Positions 31,484 to 42,552 are shown, counted from the first letter of the stretch. The stretch: DNA of 64,000 bases from Verticillium longisporum (GCA_019188255.1 JAETXT010000006.1:1736001-1800000), one strand, 5' to 3'. Translations and numbers: made by a program. Notes: generated by a model not told the origin, from the letters alone.

Positions 31484-32086
31484 TCACGCGCCCGGCCACC
31501 GGGCCACGGCGCCCCTCCGGCGGCGGCGGGCCTCAGGATCGCGGCGGCCCTCGCGGCAGGCGCTGACGCAGTGCATGAGCATGTAGAGAAAATGCAGGAT
31601 GGCGGCGGCGAGCTGCAGCCAGGTGTACCAGGGGGCCCAGGTGGCCTTGTCGTCGCGGTAGGGGTCGTCACGCGAGTAGGCGCGGCCCTGCTGGGGCCGC
31701 CAGCCGCGGCGGATCATGACGTAGAAGAAGGAGACCATGCCGAGGACGCAGAGGAGGAGGTCGAAGAGGGCGAGGAAGGCGGTGCGCAGGCGGGGGATCT
31801 GGTGGGTTGCGTTGGCGAGGGTGACGAGCTCGACCATGGAGAAGAGGATGCCGAAGATGACCTGTTGGGTGTGGGCGATCTCGTCAGCATTCCTCTTCGA
31901 TCTCTCCTTCGGGGGTCAAGGCAGGCAAGGGAGGGAACGCACAGCTACGTAGCCAATGGGAAAAGAATCGCCATAGCGCGAGAGGGTGATGAGCGAGGCG
32001 AGGGCGCAGACCTCGACGACGATGAGCAGCAGGCGGCAGCAGAACTGGAAGACGCCGTAGAGCGAGGGGACGCGCGAGCGAGCCAT
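31484..32086 (-). CDS. MARVEL-like four-TM membrane protein
   Basis: Two exons (32086-31943 and 31861-31484) separated by an 81-nt intron (GTGCGT..AACAG) encode 173 residues. Four hydrophobic segments are visible: GVFQFCCRLLLIVVEVCALA, IGYVAVIFGILFSMVELVTL, FLALFDLLLCVLGMVSFFYV and a last one around WLQLAAAILHFLYML, followed by a basic tail. Length and topology fit the MARVEL/small tetraspan-type membrane proteins common in fungi. Function is not known. The assignment is to fold type only. Confidence 0.72.
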
Positions 32087-33556
32087 GCTGGTCGGTGTGT
32101 ATGTGCGCGAAGTTGGCACACCAAAGGCCGGGGGGTGAGTGTTTTTGGTCTGACGAGAAAGCTCTCGAGGGACGGCAGCGGCCGAATGAAGACGACGGCG
32201 CTGGCAGGGCCTCTCGGCGCAGGCGGTCGTTGCTACCGAGTCGCCTGGCGTTGGGGAGGCATTCGTAGGTAGGTCGTATGCTCTCACGGGAGAGTGTAAT
32301 TTGATGACAAGGCTCGTATTCCGTTTGACCGCGATTGGGGTGGTGTTTGTTCGCTGGTCGGCCCAGTTCGTTTGGATGGGACGCAGGAAGGAGAGAGGCA
32401 CAGCAGCAAAGGGACGGGACGAGGACGACGAAGCTCCCCAACGTCTCGTCGAGCAAACCGGAACTGGGGTCAATGGTGCCTCGTGGGTGGAGGGAGGAGC
32501 CCGCCGTGGGTGGAGGGAGGAGCCCGCCTCGTGGGTGGAGGCGGAGGGAGGGACGATTGATTATCGGAGAGGCTGGCCGCGGGAACCAACGAGCAGCGGC
32601 CAATGACCAACGGTGGGACCTGGGTAGCCTTGGTGCGGGGCTTTGTGTGCGCCCGAGTCGGCCCCTAAGCAGACCACGACGTCCCCTGGCCCTGGCCGCT
32701 GAGAAGCCCACCAGTGCTGAGAAGGCCACCAGTCCGCACGAAAGCCACCAGTCCGCACGAAAGCCACCAGTCCGCACGAAAGCCACCAGTCCGCACGAAA
32801 GCCACCAGTCCGCACGAAAGCCCACCGAGTCCCAGAGTCTTTCCCCTGGAGCCCCTAACGCGCCTTGGCGGGACGGCCTCGCTCTCAGTGGCTGCGCACG
32901 ACTCGGACGGCTTGTTCATGCTACTCCATGAGGCATGTCCTCTTCCGTCTATTGAGTCGCTCTCTCTCTCTCTCAGAAACACAAGAGAGTCAGAGGGTGA
33001 CCGAGACCTCTTCACACACGCAAATGACGGCCACGAGCCCATCTGGAGAATGCGGGGACAGCACGTCAGTGCCCTCATACATGTAGACCACCACACCAAC
33101 ACGAGGCGGGAAATCCCTCCTACACCCGCTCATGACTCGCAGGCTTCCAGAACCATTTGGCGTCCCCCTAGCGCCGATGGGGCATGCCTCGGGGGTTTCT
33201 TGGGATGGATGCAGTCGCCCGTCGTATCATTCGGCCGAGACGATGGCAACCCTTTGGTAATGACTACGAGTTCAATGCTATTGTCAACTGGCTCGGGTCA
33301 ATATAGTGAATACGTTTGATTCTAGACACTCGCTTGTCTTGGTAATGATACAGCCGCCATGCGGTCTAAGTATACAAAAATGGTACAGCCCCCCTAGTCA
33401 ATCAACTCTTCAAGGCACAATGCCTCCCCCGAAATATGATGCTGGTAGTTTTCCTGCCAAAACGCCCGTCCCCCGCCCTCTTGTACCAAAACGCCGTCTC
33501 GTGCACCGTGCGCCGTGCGCACCATGCAATATGCAACCTACACCGCGCGCATCACC
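32087..33556. other. Gene-poor stretch with repeats between the MARVEL-like gene and RPO41
   Basis: About 1.5 kb without a supported gene. It includes a GGGTGGAGG-rich stretch (about 32485-32545) and the 19-bp minisatellite described separately. Confidence 0.45.
32729..32823. repeat. 19-bp minisatellite, about five copies
   Basis: The unit CCACCAGTCCGCACGAAAG repeats about five times with little change. It creates open frames with repetitive peptides on both strands that I do not regard as genes. Confidence 0.95.
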
Positions 33557-36500
33557 TCACGAGAAGAAATACTCGCTCTCCCGTAGTCGTCGCACGTCAA
33601 AATCGCCCTTCTTCGGGATAGCCGGGAACGACAACGGCAACCAGATCTGGATCGTCCTCTGCACCGGCTTGCGCTTCTTCGACTCCTCCGACGCGAACAC
33701 GACGCTGTTGAAGTGCGACTTGTCCATTGCGCTGACCACCTTGCCCCAATCCTCCGTCGCGCCCTCCTCGGCCGTGGCCGCCGACGCCTCCTCGACGTCC
33801 TCGCCATCCTCGCCGCCCTCACCCGCATACTCGGCACGCGCCGCGGCGAGCGCCTCGGCCTGGATCGCTTCAATCGAGTTGGCGCCCTCGGGAATCTCGC
33901 CGAGACCGAGCTCTTCCATGTCCTCCGGCTGCGCGAGGGCCTCGGACGACGCCATCGAATCAAACATGCTCGCCGGCGTCACCATCTGACGGCCCTCTTC
34001 GACCTGGGCCGCATCGTCAGAACGCAGCAGCTGCTGCCTCTTGTACTCCAGGAGAAGCTCCTCCTTGGTGTTCATCCTGTTCTGCTTGCGCCACGCCGCA
34101 ACCTCCTTCTCGACCGCCGTGCCGTGGTTGACCTTGGCAAGGTAGATGGAGCCCTTGTACCGAGCCTCAAACTCGGCAGCAAGACGCCCGATGACGTCTT
34201 CTTCGTGAATGCGGATGAACGAGTCGCGAAGCACGCGGTTCATCGAGTCGATATCAGCGGCGTGGGTCCAGAACGAGTCGTGAACGGCGGCGAACGACAG
34301 CCCGAGCTCCGAGCACTCGAGTGCCGAGAGCAGCATGTGCGTGGCGTCGAGGGAGTGGATAAAGTTGGGCGGGAACGCTTGCAGCTGCTTCTTGCGGTTG
34401 ACGGGGTCGGAACGTTCCGGCACCGTGAGCGACAGGTCCTGAAGAGACGTCTTGATGATGCGCGTGCCTGACTTGCGGTAAGGTTGAGCGACGGGCATGC
34501 GGAGAGGCGTCGTCCACACAATCGTGGCGCGGAACTGCGAGAGAAGGCCATCCGTCGACGATTCCTTCTTCTCTGTAATCTTGAACCGGTTGACGGGCGA
34601 TGGCGAGACGATGATGCCGTCAGACGCGATCCGCTCTAGTTGCTCCGCGGAGAGGGCACGGCAAACGCGGCCGCCAATCTCACCAAGCCAGTACTGAATA
34701 TCGTGGGCGCCCCTGAACATGGACGACAGACCCTTGAAGATGAGAGTCGCAATGTACGAGGCAAGCATCATTGAACTGATGCCACTCTCTTTGGGAAGAT
34801 CGGGGTAAATGGCATCAAGCTGCTTGAGGACCTGCTTCTTGGCGCCCTGGAACGTGACACCGTATACGTTGGTCATGACAGTCTGCTTGACGACCTTTCG
34901 CGTGATCTTGCCGTTGACTGCGACGGCGAATGGGTTGTTCGTCTCGAGATCCTTCGCGATGCAGTCTTTGACAATGTTGGCAACAGCTGAATAGACGTCT
35001 GCAGGCTTGTCACCGGGCTCGAGGTTGACCTGCTTGGCACCCCATGTGTCTCCGCCCAGTGCGGCGTAGTGCTGAAGACCGTTACAAGTTCCATCCTGGT
35101 GTACGGGAAGGTGAGACACAAACTTGGTCGGCTCCGGCGATTCAAGCGCGGCCTTGAGCTCAAAGCACGCGGCGAGGCACTGCCATGGGTCCTCGGCCTT
35201 GAGCCACCATCGGTTGCCCTCCATGGGCTTGCTGGCCGAGTCGAAGATGTTGACCAGGTTGTCCATGGCGAAAGACTCGCGCTCCCGCAGACTGGCCTTG
35301 TCGAAACCGTACACATTGGCGAGGTGAACCTTCAGCCACTTGAGGCCCTTTTCACCTAGCTCCTTGCCATCGGCAAAGCGGAGGAGGCCGCGGACGTGAT
35401 CGGCACCCATGTGGTTGAGGTATGTTGGCAAGGGGTAGGCGCGGCCTCGGAAATCGATGTTGTGGGGGAAGTAGAAGGTCTGGTTGCGAAACGCGCGAGC
35501 AATCTCAAGCTGGAAGTTCATGAAGCAACGAACAGAATGCAGACCACCTCGCTCATTCTCGGCGGCCTTGACAGCGCGAAGCCAAAGACGGCGCTCCGTC
35601 GGGTCCTCAGACGCGGCAGGTTCGGTAGGGACGTGAATATCAGGGTTCAGGGCGGGGATGTTAGCGAGGGCCGCTCCACTGTTCCACGCTGCGAGCATGA
35701 CTTCGAGGATAGGTGCGTTGACGCGCCATGCAGTTTGGCCCAAGACATCGAGGCCCTTGAAGATCTGGTCCATGTCACCTCGAGCAATGGCAGCCTCGGT
35801 GTAGATTCTCTGATCCTTGTCACCGTGCTTGACGCGGACAAGGTTGCTCGTGCTCTCAAGGAAGCCACCCTTGTCGAACTTGGACCATGGCTCGGGCTTG
35901 ACAACCATGGGCAAGTGCTTGGCGAGGAAATCGCCTTGCGGCTCGCGCTTCATAATGTTGACGAGCTCCTTGTTGAGCAGGACCATGCCGATTTTCTTAC
36001 CACGGCGGAGCTGGGTGGCGTGCGAGAAGGCCGGCTGGTATTGACTGATGAGGGTCTTGGTCTCGGGGTGTTCCTTGACGACCTTGATCTTGGCCGTATC
36101 GATCAGAGCGGAAAGAAGAGCAGCGGCAACCTTGGCCTTGACGGCAACAGGCCACGGCGTATCTGCCCTAGGCTCAGTGTCCTTGGCGAGCGGCTTGACT
36201 TCGCCCTCGGCGCCGAGCTCAGCGCGCACAGCATCTAGCTTTGACGACTTGCTGGCGACCTGCACAACCCGCCTCCGCTTCGACTTGTTCGTCTTCGTCT
36301 TGCTGTTCTTGACGGTCATTTGCGCGCGGATATCCTCCTCGGCCAGCTTCGCGAGGCTGCTCAGAGCTGCCGAGAGGGGCATGCCCTTGTCGACACCAAG
36401 GATGGCCGTGGAGCTCAGGGTGCCGAGAATTGTTACCGCAGCCAAGCGGCTTGGGGTGGAGAGTCGGAGGAAAGGGCCGTATGTGCAACGATCGTAGTCT

Positions 36501-37780
36501 TCGGGGGTCTTCCTGGGCTTGGCCTCGGCGAGTTCAACCTTGCGCATCTCGTCGGTCAGGCGAGCTTCCAGCGCGAGCTGCCAGTCGTAGAGGCGCGAGT
36601 TCAAAGAAGCGGCGGACACGGAGCTGTTGAGACCCATCTTCTTCAGCGATTCGTTCTCCTCGCGCCATCGCTCGACAGCGGCGTCGATACAGTCACGTTC
36701 CAGCCGGGCCTGAATCTCGCGTTGTTGCTCGTAGGAGAGGGTCGAAATGTCGCAGTCCTGAGGCATCTTGTCGAAAAGGGTTAGAGTCTGCTTGAGAGTC
36801 TTCAGACCGAATCCCTTTTGGGGGGTGGCCAGGACTTCGGGAAGCTCGCCAAGAAGCTGAGGTGGGAGGCGAGTGGGCTGGATGGCTTTCTCCTCAGCTT
36901 CCTCAACTGCCGCAGAAGGCTCTTCGGGGGCGAGGTTGTATGTTGGGCAGACTTCTGTGATAGTGGCAAGATCTTGATCATTCAGAATGTCGGCCATTGA
37001 CAAGACCCGCAGACCAGCCTCGCCCGGTGCCATGCTCATGTAACGCAGCACCAGTCGATCGAGCCTGTCGGGCTGGTGTTCAGAGAGCAGAGAAGCCTTC
37101 AGCATGCATGCCACGGTCTCGGCGGTCTGAGGCAGACCCTTGCCACGGACGAACAGCTCGTACCACTTGTGCAGATCTCCGGCTTGTTTCCTGTCAGGGT
37201 GCGAGCGCAGCTGCTCGAGAGAGGCTCGCAGGAACTGGTTGCCAAGAATCATGAGCTCCTGGCTCGGTACGCCCTCCACTGCACTGAGACGCTTGAGGAC
37301 GAGGCCAGCGCGTTCTAGGTTGTCGACTCGGAGGCAGGCGTCGAAGATGGCGATCATCTCATCTACGTCACCAGGGACGCCCGTGAGACTTGTTCGGGCT
37401 CGGGGAATAGGGGCCGTAGCCTCCTGAACCCTCAGGGGCGAAGAGGGGTCAAAGGCGCGGAGGTCGTGGTATCTGGGTCGGTTGATCATCGAAGGATAGG
37501 CGGGCATTGCTGCGGCCTTCATGCCGCCAAAGGAGGATGGTTCGGTGAGAGGGACATCGTCCATTGCGGTGGCCAGAGTGCGTCCATGGGAAAATCCTGC
37601 GGCGGCGCCGAAGCTTCGCCTCCTCTTGAAGATCCGCAACTCAGATTTCGTGACGAGGCTTCTCCTGCTGGAGCACGCCAGATTTGTGCTTGCACCGATG
37701 CATTTTGTGAGAGGTTGGGATGGCCGTAATGTGGCGGCGTGATGGAGGCTAAGGTGTCTTCTGCCTGATCGCATGAGCAT
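33557..37780 (-). CDS. RPO41: Mitochondrial DNA-directed RNA polymerase RPO41
   Basis: This single-subunit, T7-like RNA polymerase transcribes the mitochondrial genome. The intronless frame from the ATG at 37780 (a second at 37774) gives about 1407 residues, close to the yeast enzyme (1351). The N-terminus is Arg/Ser/Leu-rich, as expected of a mitochondrial targeting sequence. The C-terminal polymerase domain contains motif A (HQDGTCNGLQHYAALGGD, Asp near residue 895), motif B (KQTVMTNVYG, near 960) and motif C (HDSFW, near 1165), plus the DFRGRAYPLPTYLNH region. The longer open frame to 37867 begins at a non-ATG codon. Its start faces ATP25 across about 575 bp. Confidence 0.97.
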   Translation of the reverse strand: MLMRSGRRHLSLHHAATLRPSQPLTKCIGASTNLACSSRRSLVTKSELRIFKRRRSFGAAAGFSHGRTLATAMDDVPLTEPSSFGGMKAAAMPAYPSMINRPRYHDLRAFDPSSPLRVQEATAPIPRARTSLTGVPGDVDEMIAIFDACLRVDNLERAGLVLKRLSAVEGVPSQELMILGNQFLRASLEQLRSHPDRKQAGDLHKWYELFVRGKGLPQTAETVACMLKASLLSEHQPDRLDRLVLRYMSMAPGEAGLRVLSMADILNDQDLATITEVCPTYNLAPEEPSAAVEEAEEKAIQPTRLPPQLLGELPEVLATPQKGFGLKTLKQTLTLFDKMPQDCDISTLSYEQQREIQARLERDCIDAAVERWREENESLKKMGLNSSVSAASLNSRLYDWQLALEARLTDEMRKVELAEAKPRKTPEDYDRCTYGPFLRLSTPSRLAAVTILGTLSSTAILGVDKGMPLSAALSSLAKLAEEDIRAQMTVKNSKTKTNKSKRRRVVQVASKSSKLDAVRAELGAEGEVKPLAKDTEPRADTPWPVAVKAKVAAALLSALIDTAKIKVVKEHPETKTLISQYQPAFSHATQLRRGKKIGMVLLNKELVNIMKREPQGDFLAKHLPMVVKPEPWSKFDKGGFLESTSNLVRVKHGDKDQRIYTEAAIARGDMDQIFKGLDVLGQTAWRVNAPILEVMLAAWNSGAALANIPALNPDIHVPTEPAASEDPTERRLWLRAVKAAENERGGLHSVRCFMNFQLEIARAFRNQTFYFPHNIDFRGRAYPLPTYLNHMGADHVRGLLRFADGKELGEKGLKWLKVHLANVYGFDKASLRERESFAMDNLVNIFDSASKPMEGNRWWLKAEDPWQCLAACFELKAALESPEPTKFVSHLPVHQDGTCNGLQHYAALGGDTWGAKQVNLEPGDKPADVYSAVANIVKDCIAKDLETNNPFAVAVNGKITRKVVKQTVMTNVYGVTFQGAKKQVLKQLDAIYPDLPKESGISSMMLASYIATLIFKGLSSMFRGAHDIQYWLGEIGGRVCRALSAEQLERIASDGIIVSPSPVNRFKITEKKESSTDGLLSQFRATIVWTTPLRMPVAQPYRKSGTRIIKTSLQDLSLTVPERSDPVNRKKQLQAFPPNFIHSLDATHMLLSALECSELGLSFAAVHDSFWTHAADIDSMNRVLRDSFIRIHEEDVIGRLAAEFEARYKGSIYLAKVNHGTAVEKEVAAWRKQNRMNTKEELLLEYKRQQLLRSDDAAQVEEGRQMVTPASMFDSMASSEALAQPEDMEELGLGEIPEGANSIEAIQAEALAAARAEYAGEGGEDGEDVEEASAATAEEGATEDWGKVVSAMDKSHFNSVVFASEESKKRKPVQRTIQIWLPLSFPAIPKKGDFDVRRLRESEYFFS

Positions 37781-38355
37781 CTTGACGACTTTGCTGGTGC
37801 ACGCGATAGGGAGGGATTCGGAAAGACTGGGGTAGCTCGGTGAGCTGGCGGAATGTCGAAGAATCAAGAAACAAACAAATACATGGGATAAGAAAGGCAG
37901 ATAATTAAAGATCTAATGCTGGATGGGAGGGAATGTGGACGTCTATTGCGCTGGGACGTGTCGCAGGTGGTGAACGGCGATGGTGAGCAGAGACAAGAGG
38001 CAATCGTCCAAGACTCTCTGGTCGATAAGGAGTCGACGCTGAGCTCCCCGAAATTTTTGCCCTTGGCTGCCGGGGTCCTGCGACCCACCTGTACCTGTGA
38101 CTGGCCAATTGCGATTCTGTCATACCAGGGTCACGTGCTCTCGTGCTTGCCACAACGCCTGACGGGACGCGAAGACGCGGAAAGTGGGACAAACCAGGAC
38201 TTTGGGTTCTCAGCGGCGTAAAAGCTTTCTTTTGGCTGCAAGAGTCCGCCGTACTACAAGCTTCCATTTTTCGAGGTGCCAGATTCGGTTGGCTGTCACG
38301 TCGAGGCATCGAAACCTATCACTTTTATATCCAAGGACGACCTGCCACCCCTACA
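37781..38355. promoter_or_regulatory. Shared divergent promoter of RPO41 and ATP25
   Basis: The two genes point away from each other across 575 bp, and no other gene fits between them. Both products act in mitochondrial gene expression. Co-regulation is inferred from the arrangement. No specific binding site was identified. Confidence 0.6.
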
Positions 38356-40242
38356 ATGGCGTCTCGACCGGCAATGGCGGCATTAGGCTGCTTCCAATGC
38401 AGGACAGCCGCTCTCAGGGCTGTGGCCTCGGCGTCTCGACCAGCTCTTCGATCACAGGCAGCTCCATCTCGAATCGTACGCAGTTCTGTGCCAGCGACCC
38501 GATCCTTCACATCCGCCCGTACAGGAGGCGCTCTTCAAGCCAAAGATACAGACCCTGAGCTCCAGGAGAAGCCTTCCATCACGACAGAGGAACCAAAGGC
38601 CGTGGAAGATGCGATCGATGCGTTGGAAGCTGCCTCCATCGCCGAGGCCGACGCCAGCGCTGGCGACAAGACGGCCGAAGCAAGCTCCGAAACGCCATGG
38701 TATCTCCAGGTCGATGCGCCCGTTCATGCGCCCACGCAGCATGCTCCTACCCTCCCCACAGTCCCCGATGGCGCGCCCCCAGTGCTCGAGCACATGATGA
38801 AATTTACCTACGAGGAGATGGGCCTCGACGATCTGGAACTTCTCGACCTTCGTGAAATGGACCCCCCGCCGGCTCTGGGCCCCAACCTCCTTATGCTCTT
38901 TGGTACCGCGCGAGGCGAACGCCACCTTCACGTCTCATCCAGCCGGCTGGTCAAGTGGTTGCGTAACAAGTACAAGATCGACGCCAGCGCCGCGGGCCTC
39001 ATTGGCCCTGGCGAGCTGAAGACCAAGCTGCGCAGACTGCGGAAGAAGGCGAAGCTCATGGGCACCAGCGCTGTGGTGCAGGGCGGCGACGATGGCATTA
39101 CGACTGGCTGGATTTGTGTCAACCTGGGCACCCAAGGCTCGGACGTCAAGGAGGCCGCCAGCTTCGACAGCTCGGGCCAGATGTCTGGATTCGGTGGACC
39201 TGCTACCGGCACGACGCTTGTCGTCCAGGTCATGACGGAATCCCGCCGGACAGAGCTGAACCTCGAACACCTCTGGATGGGCCAGTTGAGGAGAGCCAAC
39301 GAGGCGAAGAATACGCTCGAGGTGGACGCCGAGGAGAAGGCCTTTTATGCCAAGTTTGGCGCAAAGCCTCCCAAGCCGAAAACCCGGGTGCAGCCGAAGC
39401 CAGCTTTCGCCCAGAAGAGGGGCTTTTCCACGTCGGCGAGGCAGCTGGCGACGCCCTCTGTTGCCCAAGGTCTCGAAACGGACGTCGAAGTCATACTCAA
39501 GGATGCCCGTCTGAAAATTGACGACATTCGGGAAGGAGGCGCTCCCGTGACGGCGGAAAACGGACTCAAGCTGCTGGGCTCCATCTTTCGGTCCGTCCCC
39601 GCCGACGAAGACATCTCTGTTGAGCAGGCCACCCTTGCCTTGTCGCTGCTCGAGAGCATGACCGGACGCGGTCTGCCGATCCTGAACCACGACGTCCTCG
39701 TCACGATGATTGAGTCGATCGTCAGGTCGGGCGCGCAGGGCGACCGCATCCGCCAGCTCCAGACCAACGTCGAGTACCTCCTCACGCACGCCGTCACGGC
39801 CTGCCCCAGCGAGGTGCACCTTCTCCGCCTGCTCGAGGCGTACCACCGCCAGAAGAACCTTGACCGGTTCTGGCAGACGTGGCGCACGCCGCCGCGCCAC
39901 GGCGCCCCGCGCGGGCCCCTCTACCGGTACATGTTTGAGCGCGCGGCCATGCTCAAGCGCCGGGACTGGTGCATCGAGGTGCTGCGGCACTGCGCGCCCG
40001 AGATGATGCACGAGGCGCCGCCCGTGCTGCCGGTCGGCGAGGTCTGGAAGGCGCTGCGGGCGTGCCTCCTGGTCGTCGACGCGGGCGCCGAGGCGCTGGC
40101 CGAGACGCCGCCCGTGCTGCGCGAGACGACGGCCAGCAAGGAGGAGTGGATCGTCAAGAGGAAGGCCAATGCCGAGTTTGTCAAGATGTACCGGGATTTC
40201 GACGCGACGAGGCAGCGCATCGAGAAGACGGGGCGCCTCTGA
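38356..40242 (+). CDS. ATP25: Mitochondrial ATP synthase expression/assembly factor ATP25
   Basis: ATP25 is a mitochondrial inner-membrane associated protein needed for stability of OLI1/ATP9 mRNA and for Atp9 ring assembly. The frame gives 628 residues with a Ser/Arg-rich mitochondrial presequence. An N-terminal RsfS/Iojap-like region follows (RLVKWLRNKYKIDAS and GELKTKLRRLRKKAKLMG, about residues 190-245). The C-terminal part (about 370-620) is helical, as in the mRNA-stability domain. A second RGFSTSARQL stretch near residue 360 resembles a second processing site, in line with the cleavage reported for yeast Atp25. The ATG at 38356 is preferred over the open frame beginning upstream at 38143. 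Confidence 0.9.
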   Translation: MASRPAMAALGCFQCRTAALRAVASASRPALRSQAAPSRIVRSSVPATRSFTSARTGGALQAKDTDPELQEKPSITTEEPKAVEDAIDALEAASIAEADASAGDKTAEASSETPWYLQVDAPVHAPTQHAPTLPTVPDGAPPVLEHMMKFTYEEMGLDDLELLDLREMDPPPALGPNLLMLFGTARGERHLHVSSSRLVKWLRNKYKIDASAAGLIGPGELKTKLRRLRKKAKLMGTSAVVQGGDDGITTGWICVNLGTQGSDVKEAASFDSSGQMSGFGGPATGTTLVVQVMTESRRTELNLEHLWMGQLRRANEAKNTLEVDAEEKAFYAKFGAKPPKPKTRVQPKPAFAQKRGFSTSARQLATPSVAQGLETDVEVILKDARLKIDDIREGGAPVTAENGLKLLGSIFRSVPADEDISVEQATLALSLLESMTGRGLPILNHDVLVTMIESIVRSGAQGDRIRQLQTNVEYLLTHAVTACPSEVHLLRLLEAYHRQKNLDRFWQTWRTPPRHGAPRGPLYRYMFERAAMLKRRDWCIEVLRHCAPEMMHEAPPVLPVGEVWKALRACLLVVDAGAEALAETPPVLRETTASKEEWIVKRKANAEFVKMYRDFDATRQRIEKTGRL

Positions 40243-40854
40243 GAGGAAGGGGGGTGTATAAAATGTACGACCTTGTATAGCAGTGTAAGATTTAGGTCGG
40301 AAGGCATCTGGTGAGGCATCAACTGTCATGGGCATAGGAGCGGCGCACTCGAGGTGACGATTCTCATCTACTCATCAAATCATTGGAATGTCGGGTTGTG
40401 ATGCACGTGATGAATGCCAGTTTGGGGTGCTTCTTTGCTATTCTGCTATTTTGAAAGACAATATTTGGAGGTGTAGAAGTCATCCCAGGTTGACTTGGGG
40501 GTTTAAACCTGATCAGGTTGGCATGGCGATGTCATGTTCACACGAGTTTGGCACGTCCTCCAAGTGACAGCATGCACAGTGGTGATTTTTGGCTGGTTGG
40601 TCTACTGGAGTGTGTTCAAATTTTTTTAAAACTTTTTGAAAAAATGACGGTCTTACGAAACGAGATTGAACATTGGAATCATACTTCATTAATTCGGCCC
40701 AGCAACATTCACCATATGAAGGCAATGTCGGACGTGGACTGGGCTCAGACTCGTAGCGACAGACTCGAGCAGCACGCCGTGTGACACGCTTGGCCTCTAG
40801 GATTTTGGAGGCATACAAAGCAACACGGTCACGGACCGAGGGAAAAATGCGTCA
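40243..40854. other. Intergenic region between convergent genes
   Basis: About 610 bp, somewhat AT-rich near 40620, with no supported gene. Confidence 0.45.
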
Positions 40855-42057
40855 TTACAGCTTCGGGCTCTGCTTCAGTGCCTCGCGCAGCATAGGTCCA
40901 ACCCTCTTACGGCTGTGCGCCACGTTCCGCTGCTTCCACGCGCGGCGCCACCAGCCGTTGGACACGTCGTCGAGCCTGCCGTCGTCATACGTCTCGAGAC
41001 CGAGCTCTCGCTCGTTCGTCTTGACGAACGCCTCGACCGCCTTGGCGGCGCCCTCGCTAAAGGCCCACACGAGGAGCTCCCTCTGAAAGTCGCCGCCAGG
41101 ATGCAGCGTCGTCATGACGACGCCGACGTCGAGGCCCCTCTCGTCGACCCAGTCGTTCAGCGCCTTGAGCAGGCGGTCCTGGTCGCCGGCGGCCGACTCG
41201 TCGATCAGGTAGCGCAACCCCTGCGGCACGGCCGACACGCCGAGGACGCGGCCGCCCTCGTCCCACTGCTTGTAGTCCTTGCGCCAGACGTCCCGCAGCG
41301 CCATGCCCGACAGGTCCTCCTTGACGCGCGACAGCTCGCCGAGGTACGCGTCGCGCCCGTAGGCCTGTTCGGTGCCGACGACGAGGCGCTCGAGAAACTC
41401 GACGGCGCGCACGTCGCGCGCCGTCGTCTTGTCGGCGGCCTTGAGCCCCGCCGTGTCCACGAGGACAGCAGCGAGACCGAGCCACGCGGCGCCAGCATCG
41501 GCGGCCTCCTGTGCCGTTCGGCCGCCCTGCAACGCATCGTCCCACGCGGGCCGGCACCATTCGACGACGAGGCTCGCGCAGCTGCCGCACGTGTCGATGA
41601 GGCGCGGCTCGTGGCCCGTCTGGGCCGGCACGCTGCGCTCGTCGGCGTGATGGTCGACGCAGCCAACGACACTTGAACCGAAGCCGCGCGCGGCGAGGGT
41701 GCCGGTGAGGGCGTTGTGGTCGACGAGGACCCAGCGTGTGGACTCGGGGGTCAGGGTGTCGGCGAGGTCGTCGAGGGTCAGCAGGTCGCAGGGACGCAGG
41801 CGGGCGCGGGCGAGGGCGGCGGTGAGCTCGGGGCGCAGGGCGAGGTCGGCGCGGGGCAGGTTCGAGAGGGGGATGTGGAGGGTTGGTTGCGCAGGTGTCG
41901 TGCTGGGGAGGTAGGCGTAGAGGACGGCGGAGCAGAGGGAGTCGAGGTCTGCGGACTCGTTGCCGACGACGAGGGTGAGGGGCGTGTTTGGGCGGCGTGG
42001 CGCTGTCAGGGCGGCGCGGGCCTGGGCGAGGAAGGCGGCGAGAGAGGGCCGAGGCAT
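40855..42057 (-). CDS. PPX1: Exopolyphosphatase PPX1 (DHH/DHHA2)
   Basis: PPX1 releases orthophosphate from inorganic polyphosphate chains. The intronless product is 400 residues (yeast 397). The metal-binding motifs of the DHH family are visible: NESADLDS (residues 33-40), VDHN (112-115) and VDHHAD (134-139), followed by a DHHA2 domain (about 230-385) with TTLHPGGDF. The ATG at 42057 gives the family-like start. An in-frame ATG at 42165 would add 36 unlike residues. No targeting signal is obvious, so the enzyme is probably cytosolic. Confidence 0.93.
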   Translation of the reverse strand: MPRPSLAAFLAQARAALTAPRRPNTPLTLVVGNESADLDSLCSAVLYAYLPSTTPAQPTLHIPLSNLPRADLALRPELTAALARARLRPCDLLTLDDLADTLTPESTRWVLVDHNALTGTLAARGFGSSVVGCVDHHADERSVPAQTGHEPRLIDTCGSCASLVVEWCRPAWDDALQGGRTAQEAADAGAAWLGLAAVLVDTAGLKAADKTTARDVRAVEFLERLVVGTEQAYGRDAYLGELSRVKEDLSGMALRDVWRKDYKQWDEGGRVLGVSAVPQGLRYLIDESAAGDQDRLLKALNDWVDERGLDVGVVMTTLHPGGDFQRELLVWAFSEGAAKAVEAFVKTNERELGLETYDDGRLDDVSNGWWRRAWKQRNVAHSRKRVGPMLREALKQSPKL

Positions 42058-42552
42058 GTTGGTCTGCCCCGAGGGATGCTGGTGATGAAATAGTTGACTG
42101 GGCGTCAAGCAACAAGCATGAAGCATCAAGCTTCCAGCTTCCAGCACAGACGAGGGTTGAGGCATCGTTGGTGGGGCTTATCGGAGAGCTTTATCTTAGC
42201 TTCATGGCCCTTGGATCGTCTCGGTGCTTGGCCGGTCGAGAGGGAGAACGAGCCGCTATCGGCGTGGTCCCTGAATCGCGAGGTTCTTTGTACCTCCCTA
42301 GGTACCTTAAGGTACCTTAGGTAGAGTAGGTAAGGTAGGTAGAGCGAGCAAGTAGACGAGGAGAGGTCAGCCAGAGGTCAGGCAGGTCCGACCCACCTAG
42401 GCACGCCCTCTCGAGGCAAGACATACGGCCCATTCTCGGTCTGACTCGGCATCGTCCCTGCCCTTGTACAGCATTCTCGTCGACGGCCTCACTTCTTGAT
42501 CCTCTCTCCTCCATCCTTTCTCTTCAATCCACCGGGGCTTGTTCAAGATCTC
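42058..42552. other. Intergenic region with KpnI-type palindromic boxes
   Basis: About 500 bp between divergent genes, containing a cluster of CCTAGGTACC/TTAAGGTACCTTAGG sequences (about 42297-42340). No gene is seen. Confidence 0.5.
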
